From Carpediemonas membranifera (taxonomy: Eukaryota > Fornicata), in the NCBI GenBank assembly GCA_019828565.1, contig JAHDYR010000004.1:62001-126000 (forward strand): a DNA stretch of 64,000 nucleotides. The letters are read 5' to 3'. Each line of letters opens with the position of its first letter. The first letter of the stretch is position 1. This document shows, piece by piece, positions 1 to 12,677 of this stretch. The position numbers and the translations under genes are program-made. Below the pieces are notes generated by a model that did not search any database, was not told the DNA's origin, and saw only the letters and a list, made by a program, of their open reading frames with translations.

Positions 1-22
1 AAAATTCATCCACAACAACAGG

Positions 23-3000
23 ATGCAGCAGCGACGATGCAGAAAGTTCGTTCCACGCCTCCCACTTACGCAGCTGGTACGTTCCCCGCTTCGGTGCAGA
101 GATGCAGCCCGCGGCGAGTTCAAGAGCGCTTACGCAGTGTATCCGAGCAATGGTGCGTCCTCCCCGAGAATATCACGCAGCAGCGAGTGCAGAGCAGTAG
201 AGGACATGATCAGCGACGCCACGACGCGCGTCTTCGCCCCAGAGGACAAGCTCCACCTCAAGCCCATCGGATCCTCGCCCCTCACTGCTACAGACCTCAC
301 CCGCGTCCTCGACCACCTCTCGACATTGGACGTGCTGCCCAGAGAGTTCAGCATGAGGCTGACTGAGCCCGACCTCACTGTCCGTTTAGAAGGAGATGAA
401 CTCATCTCTGACATGCCCACCGACAGCCAGCTCAAGGGCCTGCTTGGCAATTGGAATAGGACAAGGCCGCGCTCTTGCATACACACCCTGGGCAACCACG
501 GCAGTATCATCACCAGCGTCGCCATCCTCCCGGACTTCACCATGGTCACTGGGTCACGCGACGGACCCGACCGACTATGGTCCACAAACGGGAAATGTAT
601 CAGGAGTTTCAGTGGCCGCGAGGATGGCGAGGGTGGCACACACCTGGCTGCAGCATCTGACGGGTCGACCCACCTTGCGTGTAGATGGGGGTGTGACCTC
701 AAACTCTGGGATGTGACAACAGGAGAGCTAATTCGAGTAATGAGGGGTCACATGAAGTCTGTGTACTGCGTGACACTCTCTTGTGATTGCAGAACTATTG
801 TGACCGGTCTCAGGGACGGTTCGATCATATCTTGGAATATTTACAGTGGGGTTTCTCTATGGGAAGTCCAGGGTCATTCTGGTTCGGTTGAGTGTATCAC
901 GTTCTCTCCGTGTGGCAAGACTATTGTCTCTGGCTCTGGGGATGACACGATCAAGGTGTGGGACGAAGCTTCTGGCATACTCGAGCAGACTCTGGAGGGC
1001 CATGCAGACAGTGTAAGCGCAGTGGCATTCTCTCATGACGGCGCCATGCTGGCGTCTGGGTCATATGACACTTCGATAAGGCTCTGGGACACCGAGACGT
1101 GGGCTTCTGTCATCGAACTCAGAGGCGACTCGGGCTGGGTCACAAGCCTCGCCTTCTCGCCTTGTGTCGGCATGCTTGCTTCGGGACATTCTAGCGGCGC
1201 TGTCAAGGTATGGAACAGCAGCTGTGCTGAGTCAATCAAAACGCTCAGGGGCCATAGGGCGTCGGTGCTCAGTGTAGCCATTTCCCCAGACGGGTCGACC
1301 CTGCTCTCTGGCTCTGACGACAAGACCGCCAAGCAGTGGCATATCAAGCACTCGCCAGAGATCAAGGAGGTCTGCGCCCAACCCACGCTCGGCGCCGACA
1401 TCCGCCTGCCGTCCGACGACTCGCCCCTCTACCTCGCCGACCTGGCGCGGGTCGTCATCCACATCCTCGCCACGGGCCTGCCCCGCTCCTTCGAGATGAG
1501 GCTGGCCCACCCACCTGTCGCTGTCAGCATGGATGATGGCCTCTTCTTTGAGACCCCATCAAACTCCGAGGTTAGCGGCCTACTCGCCCCGCTCAACCAG
1601 AGTCGCCTCAACAAGCTGGTCGCCCAGGCCTGCACCGACGCCGGGATCGCCCTGCCTGCCGCGTCCACCGCCGTCATGGACCCTAACGGCTTCATCTCAG
1701 TCTCGCCCGCGGATGACAAGATCGCCGCCGCCCTACTGCCGCTCAACCATCTTAGACTCGACGCAGCAGTTGCTAGAGTCTGCGCCCAAGCGGTCACGGC
1801 CAAGACCGCGATCAGAGTCACCCACGCCGACCTGCCCGCGCTGAAGAAGCTCCTCGCGCGCGTCGAGGCCTCTAGGGTCGCGCCCCGCTCATTCGAGGTT
1901 CAGCTCGACGACCCAGCCGCCACCGTCACCCTCGGCCCGACCGGCTTCGAGGTCGCCCCACCCAGCGATGTTGTCGATTATGTTGTCAGCGGCTTCAGCT
2001 TCCTGACCGCCCACCTCGACGCCATCTCGACCGCCGATGAGATCAGCCTGGGCGAGCACGCGCCGCTCACGATTGGCGACCTGAAGACCGTGGCTGGCCT
2101 CCTGCTGAGGCGGGAGACCTTGCCCACCTCATTCGCGATGAGGCTGACCCGCCCCGAATGCGCCATCAGCACTGACCGCAACGGCTTCTTCCAGTCGTCT
2201 CCTGAGACAGCCGAGGTGCAGACCGCGCTCAACCCGCTCAACCGTGCGCAGCTCAGCAGGCGGCTGTCCGAGATCTGCGCCGAGCCGATCACTGAGGAAA
2301 CAGACCTCTGCGTCGCCTTTGGCAGTCACGTCCCGTGCTTCGCCAGCGACCTGCGTCGCGTGCTCGACCACGTCACAGCCACGGCCGACCTGCCCCGGAG
2401 CTTCACGATGAGGCTGACCCACCCCGCGACAACCGTCACCCTCGGCCCGACCGGCTTCACCGCGACGGGCGCAAGCGAGGAGGTCAGCGCCATCATCGAG
2501 CATGCCAATCGTGCAAGCCCTGTTATCGCCATGCTACAAGCAGAAATGATGTCGAATTCCGCTCTCGATGCTGTTGACGAAGCACTGTACGTGGCCGCGG
2601 ATCTGAGCGACGCCAAGCGCCTGCTGGCCGCCGCCGGCCCGCACGCGACGCAGCACGAGGCGCGAGTGCTCGCGCTGAGGACCGACCTCGCCCGCCTCCA
2701 GCCCGTGCAGGCGCTCGCCAAGGACCCGATGCCCGCGCTCAAGGGGCCGCGTCAAGGAGGCGCTGGAGAGGAGCGACGAGCTCCACGCGCACATCATCAG
2801 CGGCGACGTCGACAAGATGCGCTCGAAGACGCTGCTCCGGAGTGTCAAGTTCGGCCCCGTCGTCCTCAACTGCCTCGACCGCGAGCGCCGGTCGCCGCTG
2901 CACAACGCGTTCGTGCACGACCAGCCGCAGGCCTTCGCGGCGCTGCTCAAGGCCGGCTGCCTGCTCGACGACGCCTTCCCGGACGGCCACCCGCTGCTGG

Positions 3001-4511
3001 CCGCCGTCGCCAAGCCACCGATGCTGGCCGCGATGCTGGCCGCGAGGGTTGACATCGACACCGTCAGCCGGAACACGACTGCGCTCGTGGTCGCCATCCA
3101 GGGCGGCCACTGGGACTCCGCGACGAAGCTGCTCGCCCGCGGCGCCGACCCCCTCCTCCCGCCGGTCGGCGTCAACGCGCTGCAGGCCGTCAAGGGCGTG
3201 GCCGACCCGCTCATGACCGGCGTGATCCGGGCCGCCATCAACGACGCCCTGACGAAGCAGCTCAGCGACGCCATCACGCAGGGCGACACCGCTGCCGTGA
3301 AGCGCCTGCTCGTGGCGGGCGTGTCCGCGAACGGCGTGGACGGCAAGATGCCGCCGCTCTTCGCTGCCGTCAAGGCGGGCAACTTCGACATCGTCAGCCT
3401 GCTGCTGAAGCACGGCGCCGACCGGGCCGCGACGTACAAGGGCAAGACGGCTGCGCAGACAGTCAAGAAGGGCAGCAACCTGCAGTATCTCCTGATCCAG
3501 GACCAGACGCCCGAGCCGCTCGTGCAGCCCGACCTCAACGCGGACATCACGAAGCCGGCGGGCAGCATCGCGTTCAGCCAGGCCGACCGCATCGGCGAGG
3601 GCGGCATGGCGGCCGTCTTCCGCGGCACGTACGGCGGCACCGCCTGCGCCGTCAAGGTCGTCGCGCAGGCCGACCTGAACGCGATGCAGGCCGACCGACT
3701 CCAGAGCGAGATCTTCATCCACAAGCAGCTGCGCCACAGCAACGTCGTCGCGCTCTACGCGCTCGAGCAGGACGACCGGGAGATCCGGCTCGCGCTCGAG
3801 CTCGCGTCGGGGTCGCTCTCGGCGCTGCTGCTCTCGAAGGTCGACCTGCCCTGGGACGCGCGGCTGCAGTTCGCGCGCGACATCGCGGCGGCCATGGCGT
3901 TCATCGTGGGCGAGGGCTACGAGCACAGGGACCTCAAGTCGCTCAACGTCCTCGTCGCGAAGGGCAGCGCCAAGATCAGCGACTTCGGGCTGACCGCGCT
4001 GCTCGACCAGCGCGTGGCGGACGTCGAGGGCTCGTGGCCGTGGATGGCGCCTGAGCGCTTCGACGGCGTGGGCGGCGAGAAGGCCGACGTCTACGCCTTC
4101 GGCATCACGCTCTGGGAGATCGCCGCGCGCGACATCCCGTACCGCCAGGAGCGCCTCGGGCTCGACGCCATCCGCGCGCACGTGCGGGCTGGCTACCGGC
4201 CGATGACCCCCGCGGGCACGCCGGCGGCCGTGGGTGAGCTGATCCGCCGCTGCGTGGCGCCCGACCCGCGCGACCGCCCCACCTTCGCGGAGGTCGTCGC
4301 CGCGCTGCCCGACAGCGTCGCGACCGAGATGTACACGGAGAGCGCCGTGCGCAACCACGAGGTCGGCACCTTCGCGAACGCCAGCGCGCCCTGGATGACG
4401 CTGTCCGAAGACGAGAGAGCAGCCGCGCTCGCCGCGATGGGCACGGTCACCGCGACATACCGCACGAACGCGCCGCACATCGCCGCATTGACCGACCTGA
4501 ACGACCTATAG
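23..4511 (+). CDS. Family gene 1: WD40 / LPRxFxMRL modules / ankyrin / TKL-type protein kinase (one frameshift)
   Basis: Two overlapping reading frames form one protein of about 1,495 residues. The first frame (from ATG 23) has diverged WD40 blades (about nt 480-1350, e.g. SGSGDDTIKVWD), then four copies and one half copy of a module built around LPRSFxMRL (nt 1430-2510); one more copy precedes the WD40 part. The second frame (to TAG 4511) has ankyrin-like repeats (nt 2880-3480) and a kinase domain with Gly-rich loop GEGGMAAVF, Lys in CAVKVV, HRDLKSLN, DFG and WMAPERF (nt 3590-4330). TKL-like family assignment comes from these motifs. The break is one extra A at nt 2741-2742; the paralogue at 53 kb reads in frame there, so a sequencing error or very recent mutation is likely. 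The frame is open to the left window edge, so the start may lie upstream. AATAAA follows at 4537. Confidence 0.8.
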
Positions 4512-4586
4512 ACACTGGCTTGACCCCACCTCCCAATAAATCCCACATACGTGATCAACAGACAGTATGTAATCCTAATATGTAAC

Positions 4587-4592
4587 TTTACT
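4587..4592 (-). terminator. AGTAAA poly(A)-like signal overlapping the CK2 alpha stop codon
   Basis: On the minus strand the last codon and the stop read CAG TAA A, so the hexamer AGTAAA contains the TAA stop. The same arrangement is seen at the CAPZB-like gene (46243-46248). Giardia uses AGTRAA and Trichomonas uses UAAA overlapping the stop, so a polyadenylation role is plausible. Confidence 0.45.
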
Positions 4593-5589
4593 GTCCCTCG
4601 AACAGGTGGCGCACAGGGTCGAAGAAGGGGTGGCCCATCGCCTCCCGGGCCGTTGGCCGCTCCTGGTGGTCGAACCGGAGGAGCGTCTTGACGAAGTCAA
4701 CCGCGTCGGGTGGGCAAAGATGCTTGTTCTTGTCGGTGATGAACCCCTCGAGTGGTCTCGCGGGCAAGTTACGGTCGACGAGGTCGGAGATGTGCTTCTT
4801 CATGGGGATCTCATACTTGGCAAGGTACTCCGTGAACGACCTGTTGCCGAGCACCTCCACGATCTTCTCCAGCTGGTTCTCGTTGCTGGAACCCTTGAAG
4901 AAGGGCTCCTTGAGGAAGATCATGGCCGCCAGCTGAGCTCCCAGGCTCCAGAGGTCCAGGGAGTAATCGTACTGCCTGAAGTCCACGAGGAGCTCGGGCC
5001 CCTTGAAGTAGCGCGACGCCACGCGGACGTTGTACTCCATGCCGGGCAGATAGAACTCAGCGAGACCGAAATCAATGAGGCGGAGCTCGCGGCGCTTGTG
5101 ATCGATCATGATGTTGTGCGGCTTCACATCGCGGTGCATGATGCCCATCGAGTGGCAGAAGTCGAGTGCGATGAGGAGCTTGTACATGTAGAAGCGGATG
5201 TCGTCGATGGATAGCTTGGGATAGAGCGTGCGGAAGTCCTCGGTGTCGACGAGCTCAGTAACAAAGGCAGGCGTCTTGGAAACGGGATCTCTGACAACGT
5301 CAAGGAGGTGGACAATGTTGGGGCCATTGGCGAGGTTCTGGAGGATCTTGATCTCGCGCTTGATCTTCTTCTTCTTCACAGGCTTCAGAACTTTCACCAC
5401 GACGAACTTATCTGCTGTGCAGTCATAGCCCTTGAAGACCTCGCTGTATTTCCCTCGTCCAATCTTTGCGCAAAGCTCGTAGTTGTTCTGTTCTCCCCAG
5501 GAGACGCGGATGTTGTCGTATTCGTAGTATGCGCGTCCATGCTCGTAGCAGGCGTCTTTGTAGACTCTAGCAACACTCGGTTTCGTCAT
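4588..5589 (-). CDS. CSNK2A: Casein kinase 2 catalytic subunit alpha
   Basis: A complete 333-residue Ser/Thr kinase, the usual length for CK2 alpha. Visible features are the Gly-rich loop GRGKYSEVF (44-52), Lys66 in VVKVLK, the CK2-typical basic stretch KKKK (72-75), HRDVKPHN (152-159), and the activation segment continuing through [15 protein letters not shown]. The start at 5589 gives a CK2-like N-terminus ([15 protein letters not shown]). CK2 phosphorylates acidic-site substrates and is normally constitutively active as an alpha2beta2 tetramer. Oddity: the magnesium-binding motif is DFG (173-175), whereas CK2 alpha normally has DWG. The gene is intact and single copy here, converging on family gene 1 with a 76-bp gap. 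Confidence 0.96.
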   Translation of the reverse strand: MTKPSVARVYKDACYEHGRAYYEYDNIRVSWGEQNNYELCAKIGRGKYSEVFKGYDCTADKFVVVKVLKPVKKKKIKREIKILQNLANGPNIVHLLDVVRDPVSKTPAFVTELVDTEDFRTLYPKLSIDDIRFYMYKLLIALDFCHSMGIMHRDVKPHNIMIDHKRRELRLIDFGLAEFYLPGMEYNVRVASRYFKGPELLVDFRQYDYSLDLWSLGAQLAAMIFLKEPFFKGSSNENQLEKIVEVLGNRSFTEYLAKYEIPMKKHISDLVDRNLPARPLEGFITDKNKHLCPPDAVDFVKTLLRFDHQERPTAREAMGHPFFDPVRHLFEGQ

Positions 5590-6374
5590 TAGCGTATCCT
5601 TGATGGTATAAGCGATAACCTAATGGCGAAACGACCGCTCAAGCTCGATCAGCGATCAAAAGTGCGTAAACTGCACAATGACACGGCGTTTAAAGCAGAC
5701 AGAGCTGTGGTGAACTCTGAGTTTCGATCATTTACACCACCACAAGTCTCAACGCCACCACTAACTTCCATGTCTAACTCCGATTCGAGGTCTGGCCAGC
5801 GTTGGCTGAGTCGGCCGCCGCACCCAACCCAATACCCACTATCTGTGTTGTAGAGGCGCATAGGGGGAGGCGATTGACCGTCAAGAAGACGGCGAAGTAT
5901 GATGGGGTGCTTTTGTCTTCTGACAGTTGCTTCTGGCCGTTCGCGGGACCCTTACCTTATCCCATCACGTCCACCACCCTTCTTAAACATAGACTATGAC
6001 TAGTTGGGCACGCAGTTCATGAGTGTCCTTAAATGGCCCTGATTCTGGGTCTACCAGACTGGTGCAGTTTTGGACTAAACAGAACTAAACAATCAGTTTT
6101 AACAAAACAACGCGAGACTCACATACCCGCCAGATGATTGATTACGAACAGCACTGCACGAATGCTCATGCATTGCCTTTGAACTGCATCGTTTTAAGAA
6201 GGGCGGTTGCTGCCATTCCCTCTCCTGCCACTCCTGTGCCTTTTCCCGCCGTAGCCGCCACTGCAAGGACGGAGATCGAACCTGCCGAGCAGTCATTGAA
6301 GAGCCGCATCGCGAAGCAACGGTGCGTCCTCCCCGAGAATCTCACGCAGCAGCGAGTGCAGAGCAGTAGAGGAC
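5590..6374. other. Intergenic: CK2 upstream region and 5' boundary of the family gene 2 duplication
   Basis: No convincing gene is seen. Bases 5590-6310 are less GC-rich than the flanking genes and should hold the CK2 promoter. From about 6318 the sequence becomes nearly identical to 153 onward of family gene 1 and the equivalent parts of genes 3 and 4. Family gene 2 therefore lacks the basic N-terminal segment (MNQRRCRKF...) that the other members carry. Confidence 0.5.
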
Positions 6375-9300
6375 ATGATCAGAGACGCCACGACGCGCGT
6401 CTTCGCCCCAGATAGCAAGCTCCACCTCAAGCCCATCGGATCCTCGCCCCTCACCGCTACAGACCTCAGCCGCGTCCTCGACCACCTCTCGACATTGGAC
6501 GGGCTGCCCAGAGAGTTCAGCATGAGGCTGACTGAGCCCGACCTCACTGTCACGATGAGGTATGGCAAGCTGGCCGCCGACAAGCCCGACAGCGCCATCG
6601 ACGATCTGCTCGCTGCCTGGCATGCGAGGATGGCTGAGTGCATCCAGACGATGAAGGGTCACACCAACTGGGTGCTCAGCGTCGCCTTCCTCCCTGACGG
6701 CGCCATGGTCACTGGGTCACGCGATGGGACGACCAAGCTGTGGGACAAGCGCGGCGTGTGCACGACGATGGAGCATGGCGGGAAGGTTCGGTGCATCGCC
6801 GTCTCCCCGGACGGGTCGACCATCGCCTCGGGCGGGACTGACCGCAAGATCAAGCTGTGGAGGCGCGGCAGACTCGTCAAGACGCTCGAGGGACACACCG
6901 ATATTGTGAACAGCCTCGCCTTCTCCCGAGACGGCAAGACGCTGGTGTCCGGATCCGATGACAAGACAGTCAGGTCGTGGGACGTCGCCACCGGCGTGTG
7001 CAGGACGATGGAAGGGCACTCCCATTTGGTGCTCTCCGTCGCCATCTCCCCCGACGGCAAGACCATCGTCTCTGGATCAAGGGACAAGACAATCAAGGTG
7101 TGGGACGCTGAGTCGGGCAGACTCGAGCAGACTCTGGAGGGCCACAAGAATCCTGTCAACGCCGTCGCCATCTCCCCGGACGGCGCTCTTCTGGCCTCTG
7201 GGTCTGGCGACAACACCATCAGACTCTGGGACACCAGGACCTGGGAGTGCGTCGCCGTCCTCATGGGGCACACGCACTATGTCAACAGCGTCGCCTTCTC
7301 GCCCGACGGCAGGACCCTCGCCTCTGGGTCTGGTGACAACACCACCAAGTTCTGGAGCATCGGCAGCGGCGAGTGCTTCGAGACGCTCTGGGGTCATGAC
7401 AGAGATGTGAACAGCGTCGCCTTCTCCCCAGACGGGTCGACCCTGCTCTCTGGATCTGACGACAAAACCGCCAAGCAGTGGTCCCTTGGTCGCTCTCCCG
7501 AGCTCACCGCCCTCGACCAGACCCTCGCCCAGCCTGTCCCGGCCGCGGCCATCGTCCGCCTCGAGGGCACCGTCGCCGACCTCACCCGCGTCCTCGACCA
7601 CCTCTCGGCGCGGCCCAGAGAGTTCAGCATGAGGCTGACTGAGCCCGACCTCACTGTCACGATGAGGTATGGCAAGCTGGCCGCCGACAAGCCCGACAGC
7701 GCCATCGACGATCTGCTCGCTGCCTGGCATGCGAGGATGGCTGAGTGCATCCACACGATGAAGGGTCACACCGATGACGTGACCAGCGTCGCCTTCCTCC
7801 CTGACGGCGCCATGGTCACTGGGTCATGGGATGGGACGACCAAGCTGTGGGACAAGCGCGGCGTGTGCACGACGACGATGGAGCATGGTGGGGCTGTTCG
7901 GTGCATCGCCGTCTCCCCGGACGGGTCAACCATCGCATCGGGCGGGACTGACCGCAAGATCAAGCTGTGGGACCAGACCGGCAGACTCGTCAAGACGCTC
8001 AAGGGTCACACCAGGAAGGTTAACAGCCTCGCCTTCTCCCCAGACGGCAAGACGCTGGTGTCCGGATCCTGGGACAAGACAGTCAGGTCGTGGGACGTCG
8101 CCACCGGCGAGTGCAGGACGATGGAAGGGCACTCCCATTTGGTGCTCTCCGTCGCCATCTCCCCCGACGGCAAGACCATCGTCTCTGGATCAAAGGACAA
8201 GACAATCAAGGTGTGGGACGCTGAGTCGGGCAGACTCGAGCAGACTCTGGAGGGCCACACGAGTTATCTCGCCACAGTCGCCATCTCCCCGGACGGCGCT
8301 CTGCTGGCCTCTGGGTCTGGCGACAACACCATCAGACTCTGGGACACCAGGACCTGGGAGTGCGTCGCCGTCCTCATGGGGCACACGCACTATGTCAACA
8401 GCGTCGCCTTCTCGCCCGACGGCAGGACCCTCGCCTCTGGGTCTTGGGACAACACCACCAAGCTCTGGAGCATCGGCAGCGGCGAGTGCTTCGAGACGCT
8501 CTGGGGTCATGACAGAGAGCTGAACAGCGTCGCCTTCTCCCCGGACGGGTCGACCCTGCTCTCTGGATCTGACGACAAAACCGCCAAGCAGTGGCATATC
8601 AAGCACTCGCCAGAGATCAAGGAGGTCTGCGCCCGACCCACACTCGGCGCCGACATCCGCCTGCCGTCCGACGACTCGCCCCTCTACCTCGCCGACCTGG
8701 CGCGGGTCGTCATCCACATCCTCGCCACGGGCCTGCCCCGCTCTTTTGAGATGAGGCTGGCCTTCCCTCCCGCGACAATCACGTTGGACAAGAACAGGTA
8801 TTTCAAGACGAGCGCCGATAATTCTGAGCTGACAGAGCTGATCAAATCTTTCAACACCCACATATCTCAGCGTATGGCCGAGAAGATCCTCCGCGAGCTT
8901 TCAGCTGTCGTGAATACGATCACCGCCGACTCGGCTCCGGAGTCCCTGCGCGCCTTAGTGCGTCGTCTCGACCAATACAAGAGCACCGCGAATGCAGCTG
9001 GGGATGGGCCCCGTTCGTCTGCCGTGCGTGACCCTGTTCTGCGGAGGCACCTCGCCGTGGCCGCGTTTGCCCAAGACTTCCTTGACCTCGTCGACGGTGG
9101 CATGAGCCCAAAGATCGCTGTCACCGCTCTGAAACACTCCGACGGTGCCACACCAGCCGACTATCACGACGCTTCGGAGCTCGTGCAGACCGCCATCGAC
9201 GCGTTCATCGCCCAGCCGACGTCCCAGCACGCCGAGCGTATTCCCACGAGCTACACCCACGCCGGCCTGATTCGCGCGCTGGCGTACACGAAGGAGTACA

Positions 9301-12300
9301 TGGAGGACGCCGAGGAGGAGCTCGCCGAGTACCTGGCGGCCGTCCCCGAGCCTGACCCCCTCGCCATCCTCGTCGAGGCCCGGATCCGCGGGTCAGCCCC
9401 CCTCACGCGGTTCTTCTGCGAGACATTCCCGCAGCTGGCAGAGAGATTCGCGACGGCCGATGAGCGGTCAACCGACGACAACGAAGCCGAGCCTCAGCCG
9501 CAGCCGGAGTCAGAGGACGACCGCATCCAGCAGGCCTGGGAGTAGTGCGGCATGGCCAGCGCCGCGATGGACGAGCTGCTAGCGATGAGCGGCATGCGCG
9601 CGCTGAAGAGGGAGTGCGTCAACCTCGCTCAGCAGATCCGCGTCCGCAACGACCCGCGCACTGCGCAGCTCTACGCCGCCACGCCGATGCAGCTCAACTT
9701 CATCCTCAGCGGCAACCCTGGCACGGGCAAGAGCACGTGCGCTAAGCTGATCCACCGCTTCCTGGCCGACATCGGCGCTCGCGATGACACGTTCACCGAG
9801 CGCAACGGCGGCACCCTCGCCGACACGTCGCCGCTGGACATCACGAAGGAGTTGGACAGCCTCTTCCCGGCCGGCTTCAGGGGCACCGTCTTCATCGACG
9901 AGGCCTACCAGCTGAACCCCGCCCAGAAGAAGTCGGGCAAGTCAGTCATGGACCGCATCCTGGACGTGGCCGAGACGCGCCGCGGCGACGTCACGATCAT
10001 CCTGGCAGGCTACAAGGACGACATGAAGGACCTGCTGGCGACGAACCCGGGTCTGAACAGCCGCTTCTCGCGCCAGTTCGTGCTCGAGGACTTCGACAAG
10101 GACACGCTGCAGGAGATGTTCACCCAGCTGGCGACCAAGCAGGGCTGGTCCCTCGCCCCGGCAGTTGCCGAGATCGCTGGCCGTCGCCTCGAGCGCTTCA
10201 AGTCGCGCGACACCTTCGCCAACGGCCGCACCGTCCGCAACATGTTCAGCCAGGCCATCGAGGCTGCGGCCAAGCGCCTCATCTTGGGCGGCGAGCACAT
10301 GCTGCTGCCCGAGGACATCCTCGGACCAGCGCCATCGGCCGACTCGAACCCCGAGCTGCGCCGTCTCCTGGCCGAGCTGGACGGCTTGACCGGGCTTGGC
10401 GAGGTGAAGGAGGCTGTCCGGGGTCTGCTTCAGACAGCGAAGGTCAACTACGACAACGAGCTCCACCTCCGCCCGCTGCACGCCTTCGCACTCAACCGCC
10501 TCTTCTTCGGAAACCCTGGGACGGGCAAGACGACCGTCGCACGCCTGTACGGCCAGATCTTGAAGCACACGGGCCTGCTCAGCAGCGGCGAGGTCATCGA
10601 GAAGCGGCCCAGCGACCTGGTCGGCGACGCCGTGGGGCAGAGCCGGTCGAGAACGAAGGCCGCGATCGAGGAGGCGCGCGGCAAGGTGCTGCTCATCGAC
10701 GAGTGCTACTCCCTCGACGACGGCGTGTACGGCAAGGAGGCGCTTGACACGATCGTTGAGCGCGTGCACAACAAGCCCGGCGACGACATCGCGGTGCTCA
10801 TGCTCGGCTACGAGGAGCCCATCCGCCGCATGCTGCGCAACCAGAACGCGGGGCTGGCGAGCCGCTTCGACCCCGAGAGCGCGTTCATCTTTGCCGACTT
10901 CGACGACACCGCGCTCGAGGCCATCCTGAAGCACGCCATCGCCGAAAGCGGCCTCGCGTGCCGCAGAGCTGTCGTTGTCAACGCGATACAGCTGCTGGCC
11001 AAGGAGCGCGTCAAGCCCAACTTTGGCAACGCCCGCGCTGTGGTCAACCTCGTGAACAAGGCGAAGCGCCACATGATCCAGCGCGATCCAACCTCGCGAA
11101 AGATCGCAGTTGCTGATCTCACGCAGGCTGACGACGGCAAGGACCCGTTCGAGCCGCTCGACGGCCTGTACAAGGTCAACCACATCCGGCAGAGGTTCGA
11201 GGACCTCGTCCGTATCAAGCAGGGCATGGAGCGGAACGGCAAGTCAGCCGCCTCAATGCTGGTCCGCAACTACGTCTTCTCGGGCTCCCCGGGCACAGGC
11301 AAGACGACCATCGCGCGGTGCATGGCCAAGATCCTCTACCGCCTGGGTGTGCTGGCAACCGACACGTGCAAGGAGGTCGTCGCACGCGACATGATGGCAG
11401 GCTACGTGGGGCAGACGCCGGGCCGAGTCAAGGAGCTGATGGACGAGGCGGTCGGCGGCGTCTTCTTCGTGGACGAGGCTTACGGCCTTGGAGAGGGCAT
11501 GTTCGGCAAGGAGGCGATCGAGACGATGCTCAGCGAGATGACGTCGGACAAGCACAAGGGCAAGACCGTCGTCGTCCTGGCGGGCTACCGCGCCGATCTC
11601 GACCGCATGATGGACGTCAACGCCGGCGTCCGCTCGCGCTTCACCGAGCCGATCGACTTCCCCGACTGGTCGGCGGCCGACTGCACCAGCTTCATCGCGG
11701 GCAAGCTCGAGGGGGAGCACCTCAAGTTCGGCTCAAACGAGCAGGCCGCTCTGCGCAGCCACATCGAGGCCGTTGTTGGCCGGGCTTCCTGGGCCAACGC
11801 ACGAGACGCCAACACGATCTTCGAGGACCTGCTGCGCCAGCAGGCGATCCGCGCCGCTTCGGTCGTCGAGGCTGAACCTTCGATCGCGGCCGATGACGTC
11901 GACGCCGCCATGGCCAAGTGCAAGCGGAACCACCCTGAGAGCGCCAGCCTGCCGCATCTCGTCGAGGAGCAGCCAGTCGCCCTCGCCACCGACAGCGAGG
12001 TCCAGCCCAGACGCGAGACGCGGCAGGACGTCAGAGTTGAGCAAGTCGAGGAAGTCGACGAGACTGTCGATGTGGTGACTCGCGTTGAGCGCGACGAGGG
12101 CGTAACCGACGAGATCTGGGAGGAGCTGGAGCTGGCCAAGCGCGAGGAGCAGCGCCGTCGGGAGGAGGAGGAGCGGCGTCTGCGGGAGATCGAGGAACAA
12201 CTCAAGCGTGAGAAAGAGGAGAAGTCGCGCCGTGAGCTCGAGCGCCAGCAGCGGGAGGCCGAGGAGAGGCGCCGGAAGGAGGCGGCCATTCAGCAGAGAC

Positions 12301-12410
12301 TGAGGCAGATCGGGCGGTGCCCCGTTGGATTCGAGTGGATCAAGGTCGGCGGCGGGTACCGGTGTGCTGGCGGCAGCCACTTCGCGAGCGACGCCGAAGT
12401 GTTTGTCTGA
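6375..12410 (+). CDS. Family gene 2: two WD40 propellers / LPRxFxMRL modules / triple CbxX-CfqX-type AAA+ ATPase, split by in-frame TAG
   Basis: Two segments in the same frame (6375-9545, 1,056 aa; 9552-12410, 952 aa) are separated only by TAG at 9543-9545. Order: one LPRxFxMRL module, seven-blade WD40 propeller (nt 6650-7480), module, second propeller (7750-8600), module, a helical region (8790-9530), then three AAA+ domains with Walker A GNPGTGKST (9711), GNPGTGKTT (10509) and GSPGTGKTT (11283), Walker B FIDEAYQL, LIDECYSL and FVDEAYGL, and the CbxX/CfqX-like NPGLNSRF. A Glu/Arg-rich coiled coil (12100-12300) and a C-terminal RCAGGSHF motif follow. Gene 3 reads CAG (Gln) at the TAG site. 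ATG 6375 is the first ATG in the open frame. A nucleotide-hydrolysing remodelling machine with a WD40 recognition part is inferred; the substrate is unknown. Confidence 0.85.
6515..8600. repeat. Two tandem 1,107-bp WD40-propeller units in family gene 2
   Basis: The landmark GTTCAGCATGAGGCTGACTG recurs at 6515 and 7622, a spacing of 1,107 bp (369 codons, in frame). Each unit holds an LPREFSMRL module plus seven WD40 blades. Units are almost identical except at a few codons per blade, which points to recent duplication or gene conversion. Confidence 0.85.
9543..9545 (+). other. In-frame TAG at a Gln codon position
   Basis: The paralogous gene 3 reads GAG CAG TAC GGC here (about 30911-30922); gene 2 reads GAG TAG TGC GGC. 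No indel is involved and both flanking frames stay open for about 1,000 codons. It splits the WD40 half from the AAA+ half. Confidence 0.85.
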
Positions 12411-12412
12411 GT

Positions 12413-12418
12413 AGTAAA
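12413..12418 (+). terminator. AGTAAA poly(A)-like signal after family gene 2
   Basis: AGTAAA begins three bases after the TGA stop. The same sequence follows the gene 3 stop at 44115-44120. Confidence 0.35.
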
Positions 12419-12677
12419 GATTCCAAGCAGGCGATCCCCAGACCGCACGCTCGGCATAGATCGGTAAAGTGATTGATGGGCAGACACGCTCTCCCGGGGC
12501 CTGTCGCTGGTCTCGTTACTCGCCTCAATGTCGACCTCATCTCATGAGGTGGCATCATCGCGGATTCCATCGACTGGGCCAAGTCGCATCCGAAGATGTC
12601 GAGAAAGACTGGCGAGGGTAATGGCCGAATGTCAGACCAGTGGTAGTTGGCTCAGCATTTACACCCGCCCCGACCCA

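Noticed and set aside
2741-2816. A spliceosomal intron between the two frames of family gene 1
   Set aside because: The paralogue at 53 kb is colinear and in frame with one base fewer; no GT...AG pair with a plausible size is needed.
2739-4478. Long antisense open frames (e.g. 579 codons here, 594 codons at 27349-29133)
   Set aside because: They mirror real coding sequence with strong GC codon bias, have Arg/Val/Leu-rich low-complexity translations and no motifs; the plus strand carries clear domains.
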